Positions 1 through 8,191 of a DNA stretch of 64,000 bases are shown here, one piece after another. Positions within the stretch are counted from its first letter, which is position 1, and every line of letters begins with the position of its first letter. Under the pieces are notes generated by a model. The model was not told the DNA's origin and did no database searches. It worked only from the letters and a program-made list of their open reading frames with translations. The stretch is from JBBQWZ01 sp043788745. GTDB lineage: Bacteria > Acidobacteriota > Terriglobia > Bryobacterales > Bryobacteraceae. Both the position numbers and the translations under genes were made by a program. Where the stretch lies: assembly GCA_043788745.1 (NCBI GenBank), contig JAYVTO010000003.1, positions 1-64,000 on the forward strand, in the 5' to 3' direction.

Positions 1-525
1 TACGCGCTCGGTTGTTCCGCCGGCCTCATGGTCATCAGCCAACTCGTGCCCTTCGCGAAAAGCGTCGGACTCGCCGCCGCCTCTCTCTCGACCTTGACGC
101 TCGTGATCGGAGCGGTCGGCAACGCATCCGGCCGCATCCTGTCGGGCTGGATGTCAGACCGCCTCGGCCGCATCAACGTATTGCGAACAATGATCGGCAT
201 CAGCGTCGTCGCCATGCCCGCCCTTTACGCCGCAGGCAGCAACGTGGCGCTGCTGTACGCCGCCGTCTTCGTCGTCTATTGGTGCTACGGAACCCAGCTC
301 TCGGTAAACGGAGTCGCCGCCGCCGACTTCTGGGGAACCGCGAACGCCGGCATCAACTACGGAATCCTGTTCACCGCCTGGGGCGTCGCCGGAATTGTAG
401 GGCCGCGCATCGGCGGAGTGCTCTACGACCGCTATCACAACTACGAAGCAGCCTTCTCCATCGCGGCAGGGCTGGCGGCCGTAGCCCTGCTCTGTGAGTT
501 CGGCGCAAATCGTCCGGCGAAGTAG
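1..525 (+). CDS. MFS transporter, C-terminal part (5' end outside window)
   Basis: The reading frame is open from base 1, so only the last ~174 residues are visible. They are hydrophobic and carry the MFS loop signature GWMSDRLGR, which in the C-terminal half lies between TM8 and TM9, followed by about four membrane segments and a short polar tail. The spacing of small residues and the FWGTANAGINYGILFTAWG stretch resemble the oxalate/formate antiporter (OFA) group of MFS carriers. The protein should sit in the inner membrane and exchange or take up a small organic acid; the substrate cannot be read from this half. Confidence 0.85.
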   Translation, partial: YALGCSAGLMVISQLVPFAKSVGLAAASLSTLTLVIGAVGNASGRILSGWMSDRLGRINVLRTMIGISVVAMPALYAAGSNVALLYAAVFVVYWCYGTQLSVNGVAAADFWGTANAGINYGILFTAWGVAGIVGPRIGGVLYDRYHNYEAAFSIAAGLAAVALLCEFGANRPAK

Positions 526-658
526 AAACGCGCTTGAAGTTGGATCCGGCGAGGAAGTGGATGCTCTCGCAGAGATATGGAATATGTGATGCAATTTGTT
601 CCGGTTCCGGCAAGTGATTACCCTGGTCTGGTGACATGAAGAGCACGGTGACTGGCTG

Positions 659-832
659 ATGAGAACCTTCGACAGGCTTTCGCCGGAGGAGCAGCGAATC
701 TTCATCGCGAAATTTCTGCGCCGAAGGATTCCTCTTGACTCCGGCCCGCGCAACGACGAAACGATCGGCCGAACAGGCGCCGAGTTGTTTGAATTCCGTG
801 ACGCGCAGGAGGGCTATGTCTCCGAACGATAG
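659..832 (+). CDS. possible small hypothetical protein (57 aa)
   Basis: A short ORF begins MRTFDRLSPEEQRIF and ends ...EGYVSER at a TAG. The charged, amphipathic N-terminus (SPEEQRIFIAKFLRRR) looks more like real protein than the other frames here, but no family is recognised. It stays in frame, across the TAG, with the EF-Tu-like fragment that follows, so the two may be halves of one broken gene. No convincing Shine-Dalgarno sequence is visible. The remaining bases between 526 and 1060 show nothing else. Confidence 0.3.
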   Translation: MRTFDRLSPEEQRIFIAKFLRRRIPLDSGPRNDETIGRTGAELFEFRDAQEGYVSER

Positions 833-1018
833 CGTGGCTGCGTTTCGCCGAACACGGCCGGACGAATCGCCCCCGGCGATACGGCCATCGTCCGGATCCT
901 TTTCCTCTCCCCTAGACTCGTTATGCCGATGCTCAAGGTCGGAGATCAGTTCCGTCTGTGGGAAATAGGGTTCATCGGGACCGCGAAAGTGTTACGCGTC
1001 GTGAATTGCTTTGATTGA
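833..1018 (+). pseudogene. remnant of EF-Tu C-terminal-domain-like protein
   Basis: The frame after the TAG at 830-832 encodes about 61 residues without an early start codon. The core, GRIAPGDTAIVRILFLSP followed by VGDQFRLWEIGFIGTAKVLRVV, matches the pattern of the last beta-barrel of EF-Tu (PGD ... P ... G-x-F-x-(I/L)-x-E-G ... G-x-V). Small stand-alone proteins with this fold are common in soil bacteria. Because there is no usable start and a stop lies directly upstream in frame, it is probably a truncated relic. A start at the internal ATG would leave only about 31 residues. Confidence 0.4.
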
Positions 1019-1060
1019 ATGACGGGACGGTGGCAACGTCCGACATGCAATCGCCAACCC

Positions 1061-2404
1061 CTACTTCTTCTCCCCGACCGCGATCAGATACTTCGCCGTC
1101 CGCAAGTACAACACCCCATCCGAAATCGCCGGACTCGCCATCATCCATTCACCCACCGGATTCTCCGCCAGCAATTCGAACTTCGGACCCGCCTTCACCA
1201 CGAACACATCGCCATCTTCGGACGCAATGTAGATGTTGCCGTTCGCCATCACCGGCGACGCCGAGAACGATGTGCCCTTCTTCGAGATGCGCTGCTGGTA
1301 AATTCTCTCGCCGGTCTTCGCGTTGTACGCCGCCATGATCCCGCTGTCGGCCACTGTGTAGAGAATATCGTTCTGCAGCAGCGATGTCGGACCGCGTCCG
1401 CCGCCGCGCTTCTTGCTCCAGACCACGGAATCGTTCGTCTCTTTGTCACCCAGCGAGATGTCGCCCGTCGCGCCCGTCTTGATCGCGAACAGCGGAAACA
1501 CGGGCGGATAGCCGTTCACGATGTAGATGGTATCCGCGCCGATGGGCGTCGACGCCGTCGTCTCCGAATTGAAGTTCTTGCCCGTCATGTGCCAGAGCTC
1601 TTTGCCGGTCGCCGGATCATAACCGCGGATCGCTTTGGTCGCGTTCGTCACAAGCTCATATCGCACTTTGCCGTCCGCGCCCTTCGATTCAAACACGGTC
1701 GGAGTGCCCCACGATGGAATCTCGCCTTGGCGCGACGTCCGCCATTTCTGCTGCCCCGTCTTCACATCGAACGCGACGATATGCGAATCTGTTTGCATAT
1801 CGTTCTGCAAAATGACAAGGCCATTCCAGATAATCGGCGAACTCGCGACGCCCCACTCGTAATCGACGTCGAAAAACCAGCCGGAATTCATGATTCCGAG
1901 GTCCTTCTTCCACATCAGATTACCGTTGACGTCGTAGACGTAAAGGCCTTCGGAGCCAAACCACGCCGCGACGTACTTGCCGTCGGTCGCCGCCGTCGGC
2001 GACGCCTGCGTGTTCTTCGTGTGACGCTTCGACTTCGGAACGCCCTGATGCGCAACCTGTTCCCACAGCGTTTTGCCCGACTTTTTATCGAGGCAAATGA
2101 CTTTCCAGGTATGCTTCGCCAAATCCTTCGACGGCTCGACGTCGCCATACGCGCCCACGCGAAAATCTTTCGGATCAGAGCTGACCGCCGTCGTCAGAAA
2201 CAGCTTTTCGCCCCAAATCACCGGACTCGAAAACGCAAGACCCGCGACCTCGGTTTTCCACAAAATGTTCCGCCCACCCGGAACGTCGAACGAAGTCGAG
2301 ACGGGTTTGCCGTCGACAATCCCCATCGCATTCTGACCCCGAAAGCTCGGCCAGTTCTGCGCAAACGCGCCCGCGGCGCAAATGAAAAACAATGCCAGTT
2401 TCAT
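1061..2404 (-). CDS. exported PQQ-type beta-propeller repeat protein
   Basis: 447 residues with a signal peptide (about 1-15, MKLALFFICAAGAFA) followed by the NWPSFRGQNAMG opening typical of secreted PQQ-like beta-propeller proteins of Acidobacteria and Planctomycetes. Repeated blade motifs of the form D-x-x-T/N-G-x-x-x-W occur through the protein (NGNLMWKKDLG, KTGQQKWRTS, ATGKELWHM, KTGERIYQQ). Such proteins fold as eight-bladed propellers in the periplasm; a true quinoprotein active site is not evident, so a binding or scaffold role is as likely as a dehydrogenase. It lies 18 bp downstream of the ankyrin gene on the same strand and is probably co-transcribed with it. Confidence 0.85.
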   Translation of the reverse strand: MKLALFFICAAGAFAQNWPSFRGQNAMGIVDGKPVSTSFDVPGGRNILWKTEVAGLAFSSPVIWGEKLFLTTAVSSDPKDFRVGAYGDVEPSKDLAKHTWKVICLDKKSGKTLWEQVAHQGVPKSKRHTKNTQASPTAATDGKYVAAWFGSEGLYVYDVNGNLMWKKDLGIMNSGWFFDVDYEWGVASSPIIWNGLVILQNDMQTDSHIVAFDVKTGQQKWRTSRQGEIPSWGTPTVFESKGADGKVRYELVTNATKAIRGYDPATGKELWHMTGKNFNSETTASTPIGADTIYIVNGYPPVFPLFAIKTGATGDISLGDKETNDSVVWSKKRGGGRGPTSLLQNDILYTVADSGIMAAYNAKTGERIYQQRISKKGTSFSASPVMANGNIYIASEDGDVFVVKAGPKFELLAENPVGEWMMASPAISDGVLYLRTAKYLIAVGEKK

Positions 2405-2422
2405 AAAATCGATTTCCTTGCC

Positions 2423-3226
2423 CTACGGCTTCCGAGTGAACACTAATCCCTGCGGCGAAAAAACAAACCCAGTCGCCTTCCCATCCGTCATGTTGAATTC
2501 GACAGTCTGCGAATTCTCCTCCACCAATCGGAACTCCGTCTTGCTGAAAGGCGCCATGGTGAAGGCTCTTCCCTGCATACCGTACTTCAGCTTGCCGTCA
2601 ACCAGCGTGACGACGGTCTCGAACTCCGTCCCGCCGCGGCCACCCAGGTACGTTCCGACGAATGCCGCAAGCGACGCTTCGTCAAGCGTAATCGTCGCCG
2701 CCGGAGGCTCCGCACCCGCGTCTTTCAACATCGCCGCCAACTCCGGTTTCTTGTTCGCATCCGCGATCCGCCAAGCTGCCGTCAATTCTTTCGGCGTCGC
2801 CTTCTTGGTATCAAGCAGCGTCTTCAACAACTCCTTGTCGCCGCCAAACACCGCCTGCGTCAGCAACTGCCCGACTCCCGTCGCGCCCTTCGCCGCCAGA
2901 TACCCGACGATCTCGTTGTGATTCTTCATGGCCGCGCGGCCAATCGCCGTGAAGTTGTAAAACGTGTCCTTCCGATTAAGGTCCGCGCCCTTCTCAACCA
3001 ACACCTTTACAACGTCGAGATGCCCGCGATCGGCAGCAAAGAACAGTGGAGTCTGGTCGTAAGGCCCCTTCGAATTCACATCGGCGCCCTTTGAAAGCAG
3101 ATCCTTTACCGCCGCAACATCGCCCTTGCGAGCCGCCGCAAACAGATCATCGGAGAGATCAAAGGCAAACGCAGTGAGGCTCGCCGCGAAGGCGATGGGC
3201 AGAATTCGGCTGGCAAGAAAAAGCAT
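2423..3226 (-). CDS. exported ankyrin-repeat protein
   Basis: 267 residues. A hydrophobic leader (1-22) precedes three or four ankyrin repeats (about 26-120) with the canonical G-x-T-P-L-x-x-A-A-x-x-G-H pattern: the clearest is DQTPLFFAADRGHLDVVKVLVEKGADLN. The C-terminal ~80 residues form a separate beta-rich segment (FVGTYLGGRGGTEFETVVTLVDGKLKY) resembling the small barrel attached to some serine hydrolases. The likely role is periplasmic protein-protein interaction; no enzyme motif is seen. It is the first gene of a two-gene unit with the downstream beta-propeller gene. Confidence 0.8.
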   Translation of the reverse strand: MLFLASRILPIAFAASLTAFAFDLSDDLFAAARKGDVAAVKDLLSKGADVNSKGPYDQTPLFFAADRGHLDVVKVLVEKGADLNRKDTFYNFTAIGRAAMKNHNEIVGYLAAKGATGVGQLLTQAVFGGDKELLKTLLDTKKATPKELTAAWRIADANKKPELAAMLKDAGAEPPAATITLDEASLAAFVGTYLGGRGGTEFETVVTLVDGKLKYGMQGRAFTMAPFSKTEFRLVEENSQTVEFNMTDGKATGFVFSPQGLVFTRKP

Positions 3227-3241
3227 AAAGGACTCCGTCTT

Positions 3242-3631
3242 TTAAAGATACGGCAACGCGCCGAAAAAGTTCGCCGCGTCGGGCCGGGCAACGCGAAAGA
3301 CTTCGAGCACCAGTTCCAAAGATAGTGTATCCGGCTCCCGTCTTCGGGCGACCGCCGGCCAGCCAGCGTCATCTGCCACATGGCGCGGCCTGTCGGCGTG
3401 TGGTGTTGATGACGTGGATGGCTTACTACCACCGCCTTCCAGCCGCGCCACTACTGCCTGCGTCGTCTTCATGCGGCGGGCTACCTGCTCCTGCGTTAAT
3501 CCGGCGCGGGATCGAGCCTCGATCAGGGCGGCGGTAAGAGAGAACTCCTCTTCGAGCGCTTCATAGTCGCGCCGGTACTTGGGGTTCTTCATCCACGCTT
3601 TGTGCAAATCATCAACCCGGGTGCGTTTCAT
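3242..3631 (-). CDS. XRE-family HTH protein, antitoxin-like, with aberrant C-terminus
   Basis: 129 residues. The N-terminal linker (KYRRDYEALEEEFSLTAALIEARSRAGLTQEQVARRMKTTQAVVARLEGG) is a textbook HTH_3 domain of HigA-type antitoxins. After SKPST the sequence should continue as the end of the HTH domain, but it becomes low-quality and Arg/Ala/Asp-rich, suggesting a frameshift near residue 89. Its ATG overlaps the stop of a 26-residue ORF that looks like the tail of a HigB-type toxin, so this was probably a higBA module that is now broken. Confidence 0.6.
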   Translation of the reverse strand: MKRTRVDDLHKAWMKNPKYRRDYEALEEEFSLTAALIEARSRAGLTQEQVARRMKTTQAVVARLEGGGSKPSTSSTPHADRPRHVADDAGWPAVARRREPDTLSLELVLEVFRVARPDAANFFGALPYL

Positions 3632-3708
3632 TGGTCCTTGACCTCCTTGGCTCGTTCCAGTGCGAGCGCAATTTCCCGCCTTGCATGCTGACGATCAATC
3701 CCTAGCAT
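3628..3708 (-). pseudogene. C-terminal relic of HigB/RelE-type toxin
   Basis: A 26-residue ORF ending ARREIALALERAKEVKDQ overlaps the XRE gene by four bases (ATGA). The pattern REI-x-x-A-x-x-R-x-K-x-V is what ends Gp49/HigB-like toxins, and the overlap with an XRE antitoxin is the usual gene arrangement. The catalytic part is not in frame: a stop lies just upstream. A fragment reading LVHGHFKH, reminiscent of the toxin core LVHGF-x-K, occurs a little further upstream in another frame. I read this as a decayed toxin. Confidence 0.4.
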
Positions 3709-4041
3709 GCGCCCCCTTGAGGCTCATCCTGCATTAGACAAGACTATGCGCGTTTCCCACGAAGAGCTTTCGATATGCTTAAAGTGTCCGTGAACCAGCT
3801 GCCGGCGGCGCATCAGAAACCCCAACAGAAAACTGTCGGTCGAGAAAGACCATCAGCGTGCGTCCGTTTGACATCCCTCGGCTGCCATCTTTGCGGGCGC
3901 GCTATTTGCCACTGACTGACTGAGGTGGAACGCCAACCGCTAACTTTCTCAGCCGATCGTGCGTCAGTACATACAGCGAACCGGCAACCGTGCGGAAATC
4001 ACCGGCGACCCGACACGAGGCGTTAGAATACTAGTTATAGG
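3709..4041. other. intergenic region with decayed toxin sequence
   Basis: No intact gene. On the minus strand short stretches of toxin-like sequence lie in different frames (see the HigB-type relic). The right end is the promoter and leader region of the beta-propeller operon beginning at 4042/4048. Confidence 0.4.
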
Positions 4042-6282
4042 ATGCGAATGAAAAAGGTTCTTCTTCCGAGGCTGTTGACCGCTACTTCCCTGCTCGCTCT
4101 CGCCGCCATCGGACTCGCCCAACGCCAAGCGCCAACGGGCAGCGACTGGGCCGATTGGCGCGGCCCCTCGCGCGACGGCCGTTCTGCTGAAAAAGGTCTT
4201 CCCGAAAAGTGGTCTCTCGCCGGCGAGAACCTCGCCTGGAAAGTGCCCTACGGCGGCCGCTCCGCGCCAGTCATCCTCGGCGACCAAATCTATCTCCAAA
4301 ACACCTTCGGCTCCGGACCCACCGAGCAGGAGCGGCTCCTCTGCTTCAACGCCGACACCGGCAAGCTCCTCTGGGAGCACAAGACGAACATGTATCAGTC
4401 CGACGTGCCGGCGCATCGCATCGCGTGGGCCTCGCCGGTCGCCGACCCCGAAACCGGCAACGTCTACCAACTCACTGGCGCCGGAACGCTCGTCGCTCTT
4501 TCGAAAGACGGCAAGCTGGTCTGGGAGCGCTCCTTCACCGAAGAGTTCGTGCCCTTCACCACCCACGGCGGACGCACTATCTCGCCCATGGTCGATGGCG
4601 ACCGCGTCATCATTAGCATGCCCGTGTCGACATGGGGAACGCAGGCCAATCGCGCCCAGCGCTTTATCGCCGTCGACAAGCGAACTGGCCAGATCCAGTG
4701 GATCTCGACGCCCGGCGGACGCCCCTTCGATACCACCTACGCCGCGCTGATGATCGCCAACGTCAACGGAGTCCGTCAGCTCATCACCGGCGGTGCCGAT
4801 GGCGCGGTGCTCTCGATCAAAGCCAACACCGGCGAACCCATCTGGACCTACAAAGCGACCAAGCGCGGCCTCAACACCGGCATCGTCATGGCCGGCAACT
4901 ACGCCATCGTATCGCACTCCGAAGAGAATCCCGAAGGCAATGAAATGGGCCTGCTCGCCGCCATCGACGCAACCGGCAAAGGCGCACTCGGCAAAGACAA
5001 AGTGAAGTGGGCGATCGAAGGCTGGCAGGGCGGCTTCTCCACGCCCGTCTCCGACGGCGATCGCATCTATCAGGTCGACAACTCCGCCAACCTCGAGGCC
5101 TTCGACGCCAACAATGGACGCCGCCTCTGGAAGCAGAATCTCGGCGTCGCCCAGAAAGCCGCCGTCGTCCTCGCCGACGGCAAGCTCTACGTCGGCAGCG
5201 AAAACGGCAAGTTCTACATCTTGAAGCCCGGCCCCGACAAGTGCGACATCTTGAGTTCCGTCGAACTCCCCATCGCGCAAACCGGACTCGCTTCGGAGAA
5301 AATCCCCGAGCCCGTGATCGCCTCCGCCGCCGTCGCGCGCGGTCGCGTGTACTTCGCCTCGACCGACACGCTCTACGCGATCGGACCCAAAGGCACCGGA
5401 CGCCCCGCACCCGTCTACGTCAAGCCCGCCGAGGAAAAAGGCGAAGGCGCACCCGCCTGGGTCGAGGTCTCGCCCACCGAGCTCATCCTCAAGCCCGGCG
5501 ACTCCGTCAACCTCAAGGTGAAACTCTTCGACGACAAAGGCCGCTTCCTGCGCGAAGAGCCGAACGCCACTTGGTCCGTTGCCGGACTCAAAGGCACGGT
5601 CACCAACGGCAAGCTCACGCTCGGCGCCGACGCAGTCGGCCAGGCCGGAACCGTGAAAGCCACCGTCGGCAGCATTTCCGGCGAAGCTCGCGCTCGCGTC
5701 ATTCCGCCGCTCCCTTGGAACGAAACCTTCGACAACTACGCCGTGGGAGCGCTGCCTCCGCACTGGGTCAGCGCGACAGCCGGCAAGTTCCGCGTCGCCG
5801 AACTCGAGGGCCAGAAGGTTCTGGAAAAGCAGCCCGACGCCACGCTATTCAAGCGCATGCGCGTCTTCATGGGCCAAACCGACTCCAAAAATTACACCGT
5901 GGAGGCCGATGTGCGCCTCGTCGAGAAACGCCGCCAAATGGGCGATGTCGGCATCGTCGCGCAACGCTATACGCTGTTCCTTTTCGGTTCGAGCGACCGA
6001 ATCGAGCTTAACTCCTGGCAGCCCGAAACGCAGCGCGCAGTCGGAGCACCCTTCAAAGTCAAGCCCGAAACCTGGTATCACTTGAAGCTCCGTGTGCAGA
6101 ATCTCGACGGCGGCAAGGTGCAAGTCCAAGGCAAAGCGTGGCCCAAGGGCGAATCCGAACCCGACCAATGGATGGTCGATCGCATTGACCCCATCGGCAA
6201 CACCCGAGGCAGCCCGGGCCTCTTCGCCGACGCACAAGCCGGCGCGTTCTTCGATAATTACAAGGTAACTTTGAACAAATGA
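4042..6282 (+). CDS. exported PQQ-like beta-propeller protein with Ig-like and LamG-like C-terminal domains
   Basis: 746 residues; a second ATG six bases downstream (MKKVLLPRL) is an equally good start. Signal peptide about 1-26, then WADWRGPSRDGRSAEKGLPEKW, the hallmark opening of secreted PQQ-like propellers, and blade motifs such as NADTGKLLWEH and NANTGEPIWTY up to about residue 450. Residues ~465-555 (VEVSPTELILKPGDSVNLKVKLFD) look like a bacterial Ig-like domain, and 560-746 a jelly-roll of the LamG/DUF1080 type (WNETFDNYAVGALPPHW). The architecture suggests a secreted or surface polymer-binding protein. The stop overlaps the next start (ATGA), so the two are translationally coupled. 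Confidence 0.85.
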   Translation: MRMKKVLLPRLLTATSLLALAAIGLAQRQAPTGSDWADWRGPSRDGRSAEKGLPEKWSLAGENLAWKVPYGGRSAPVILGDQIYLQNTFGSGPTEQERLLCFNADTGKLLWEHKTNMYQSDVPAHRIAWASPVADPETGNVYQLTGAGTLVALSKDGKLVWERSFTEEFVPFTTHGGRTISPMVDGDRVIISMPVSTWGTQANRAQRFIAVDKRTGQIQWISTPGGRPFDTTYAALMIANVNGVRQLITGGADGAVLSIKANTGEPIWTYKATKRGLNTGIVMAGNYAIVSHSEENPEGNEMGLLAAIDATGKGALGKDKVKWAIEGWQGGFSTPVSDGDRIYQVDNSANLEAFDANNGRRLWKQNLGVAQKAAVVLADGKLYVGSENGKFYILKPGPDKCDILSSVELPIAQTGLASEKIPEPVIASAAVARGRVYFASTDTLYAIGPKGTGRPAPVYVKPAEEKGEGAPAWVEVSPTELILKPGDSVNLKVKLFDDKGRFLREEPNATWSVAGLKGTVTNGKLTLGADAVGQAGTVKATVGSISGEARARVIPPLPWNETFDNYAVGALPPHWVSATAGKFRVAELEGQKVLEKQPDATLFKRMRVFMGQTDSKNYTVEADVRLVEKRRQMGDVGIVAQRYTLFLFGSSDRIELNSWQPETQRAVGAPFKVKPETWYHLKLRVQNLDGGKVQVQGKAWPKGESEPDQWMVDRIDPIGNTRGSPGLFADAQAGAFFDNYKVTLNK

Positions 6283-7685
6283 AAACCCTCCCTCTGAAGT
6301 CCATCGCGCTCGCAGCAGCGACCCTGATCATCGGTGGCGCCTTTTTCCTTAGCGCCTCCGATCCCGTCAACGTCGGCGGCGACTGGCCCATGTGGGGCGG
6401 CACGCCGGACCGCAATCTTGTTTCCACCATGAAAGGCATTCCCACCACCTGGGAAGTCGCCGAGAAGAACCGCAAGAATGTGAAGTGGGTCGCCCAGCTT
6501 GGCTCGCAAAGCTACGGCAATCCCGTCATCGCCGGCGGTATCGTCTACGTCGGCACCAACAATGAACTCATCCGCAACCCCAAAGAAGGCGGCGACCGCG
6601 GCGTCCTCATGGCCTTCCGCGAATCCGACGGAAAGTTCCTCTGGCAGCACACCAACGAAAAGCTCTCGACAGGCCGCGCCAATGACTGGCCGTTCCAGGG
6701 CGTCTGCTCCAGCCCGCTCGTCGAAGGCGACGACGTCTACTACGTCTCGAATCGCTGCGAACTCGTGAAGCTCTCCGCCAAGGGCGATGGCAACGGCGGA
6801 GCCAAAGTCACCTGGAAGCTCGACATGATGGAAGACGTCGGAGCCAGCCCCCACAACATGGCCAACTCCTCGCCCGTCTCCTACGGCAATCTTGTTTACG
6901 TCAGCACGTCGAACGGCCAGGACGAAAGCCACGTCCACGTGCCCTCGCCGAAAGCGCCTTCGATGATCGCCGTCGACAAGAAGACCGGCAAAGTCGCCTG
7001 GGAAGTAAACAACGTCGGAGAGAAGATTCTCCACGGCCAGTGGTCGTCCCCCGCAGTCGGCAAAATCGGCGACGTCGTCCAGGTCGTCATCGGAGAAGGC
7101 GATGGCTGGGTCCGTTCCTACGAAGCCGAAACCGGCAAAAAGCTCTGGGAATTCGACCTCAATCCGAAAGACTCCGTCTGGCCCAAGACCCGCAATGAAG
7201 TCATCGCCACACCGATCATCTACAAGAACCGCATCTACATCGCCAACGGCCAGGACCCCGAACACGGCGAAGGCGTCGGCCACCTCTACGCCATCGACGC
7301 CACCAAGCGCGGCGACATCACCAAGACCGGCCAGATCTTCCACTACGACAAAATCCGCCGCAGTGTCTCGACCGGAGCCATCTACAACGGGCTCCTCTTC
7401 TACAGCGACTTCAGCGGCTTCCTGCACTGCCTGGACGCAGAGACCGGCCAAGTCTACTGGACCCACGACATGTTGGCAGCCGTGTGGGGCTCCGCCATTG
7501 TCATCAACGGCAAGGTCTATCTCGGAGACGAAGACGGCGACGTCGTAGTCCTCGAAGCCAGCAAAACCAAGAAGCTAATCGCCGAAATGAACATGGGCTC
7601 CAGCGTCTACTCAACGCCAGTCCCGGCGAACGGCGCGCTCTACATGATGAACCGCAACCAGATCTTCGCCCTGGCAGAGAAGTAG
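6279..7685 (+). CDS. exported PQQ-like beta-propeller protein
   Basis: 468 residues. N-terminal hydrophobic leader (about 1-26), then DWPMWGGTPDRNLVSTMKG, the same secreted-propeller opening as its neighbour. Blade motifs include ESDGKFLWQH, KKTGKVAWEV, AETGKKLWEF and DAETGQVYWTH. No extra C-terminal domain. It begins four bases inside the upstream gene and must be translated with it; the pair probably forms one periplasmic complex or acts on the same substrate. A weak inverted repeat (GGGTCGG ... CCGACCC, 7693-7731) follows the stop and might terminate transcription. Confidence 0.85.
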   Translation: MKTLPLKSIALAAATLIIGGAFFLSASDPVNVGGDWPMWGGTPDRNLVSTMKGIPTTWEVAEKNRKNVKWVAQLGSQSYGNPVIAGGIVYVGTNNELIRNPKEGGDRGVLMAFRESDGKFLWQHTNEKLSTGRANDWPFQGVCSSPLVEGDDVYYVSNRCELVKLSAKGDGNGGAKVTWKLDMMEDVGASPHNMANSSPVSYGNLVYVSTSNGQDESHVHVPSPKAPSMIAVDKKTGKVAWEVNNVGEKILHGQWSSPAVGKIGDVVQVVIGEGDGWVRSYEAETGKKLWEFDLNPKDSVWPKTRNEVIATPIIYKNRIYIANGQDPEHGEGVGHLYAIDATKRGDITKTGQIFHYDKIRRSVSTGAIYNGLLFYSDFSGFLHCLDAETGQVYWTHDMLAAVWGSAIVINGKVYLGDEDGDVVVLEASKTKKLIAEMNMGSSVYSTPVPANGALYMMNRNQIFALAEK

Positions 7686-7862
7686 GTCCAGTGGGTCGGG
7701 CTGCCGGGTCATAGACCACCAGGTCCGACCCCAACCCGCCCGAAGGACGGGAACTACGACGAGACGCAACCAGCCAGTGCGACGTAGCGCTTAATCGAGC
7801 CGATCTTGCCCGGAGCGCAGAACCAAGCCATTCGGTCCAGCAAAGAACCGCGAACGGAGTGA

Positions 7863-8084
7863 GCGGATCGTCCAGAGCAATACGGCCCCGGGATTTCGCT
7901 TCTTGTAACTCTCCGCAGTGGATCGGAAACGATCGCTCTCGTCGCGGCCATCGACACGGGTGCTTCGAATTGCCTCTCTGAACGGACTCTCGGAGAACTC
8001 CCCGGCCTCAATATTGAATCCGGCGAGCCGAGAGCCTTCGCGACAGCGACCGGCCGGGTAGAGACCTTAAAGGGGAGGCGCTGA
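7863..8084 (+). pseudogene. remnant of clan AA (retropepsin-like) aspartic protease
   Basis: An open frame of 73 codons with no start codon (a TGA at 7860-7862 closes it upstream) encodes ISLLVTLRSGSETIALVAAIDTGASNCLSERTLGE. IDTGAS is the D-T/S-G catalytic motif of retropepsin-like proteases, preceded by the two beta strands expected in the family. The frame ends after about 45 more residues, far short of the second half of the domain. It is therefore a fragment. The rest of the 7686-8191 gap holds no other gene that I can support. Confidence 0.55.
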
Positions 8085-8191
8085 GCGAATGGATCTCGGT
8101 CTGCCACGGGGAACCGCGCCACCGCCACGCGGCTCGACACCGTCCTTCTGCTCGACAGGATCGAGTGGTGGGCGAGTTGTTTTCGACAATT

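Noticed and set aside
3964..5763. 599-codon open frame on the minus strand opposite the propeller/LamG gene
   Set aside because: Glycine/Asp/Val-rich translation without domains, complementary to a well-supported gene.
6258..7466. 402-codon open frame on the minus strand opposite a beta-propeller gene
   Set aside because: It lies entirely opposite a gene with clear domain structure, has runs of low-complexity Asp/Val/Gly, and matches no family. Such frames arise from strong GC3 bias.
7754..8140. 128-codon minus-strand frame in the gap before the kinase
   Set aside because: It is antisense to the aspartic-protease fragment and matches nothing; not supported.
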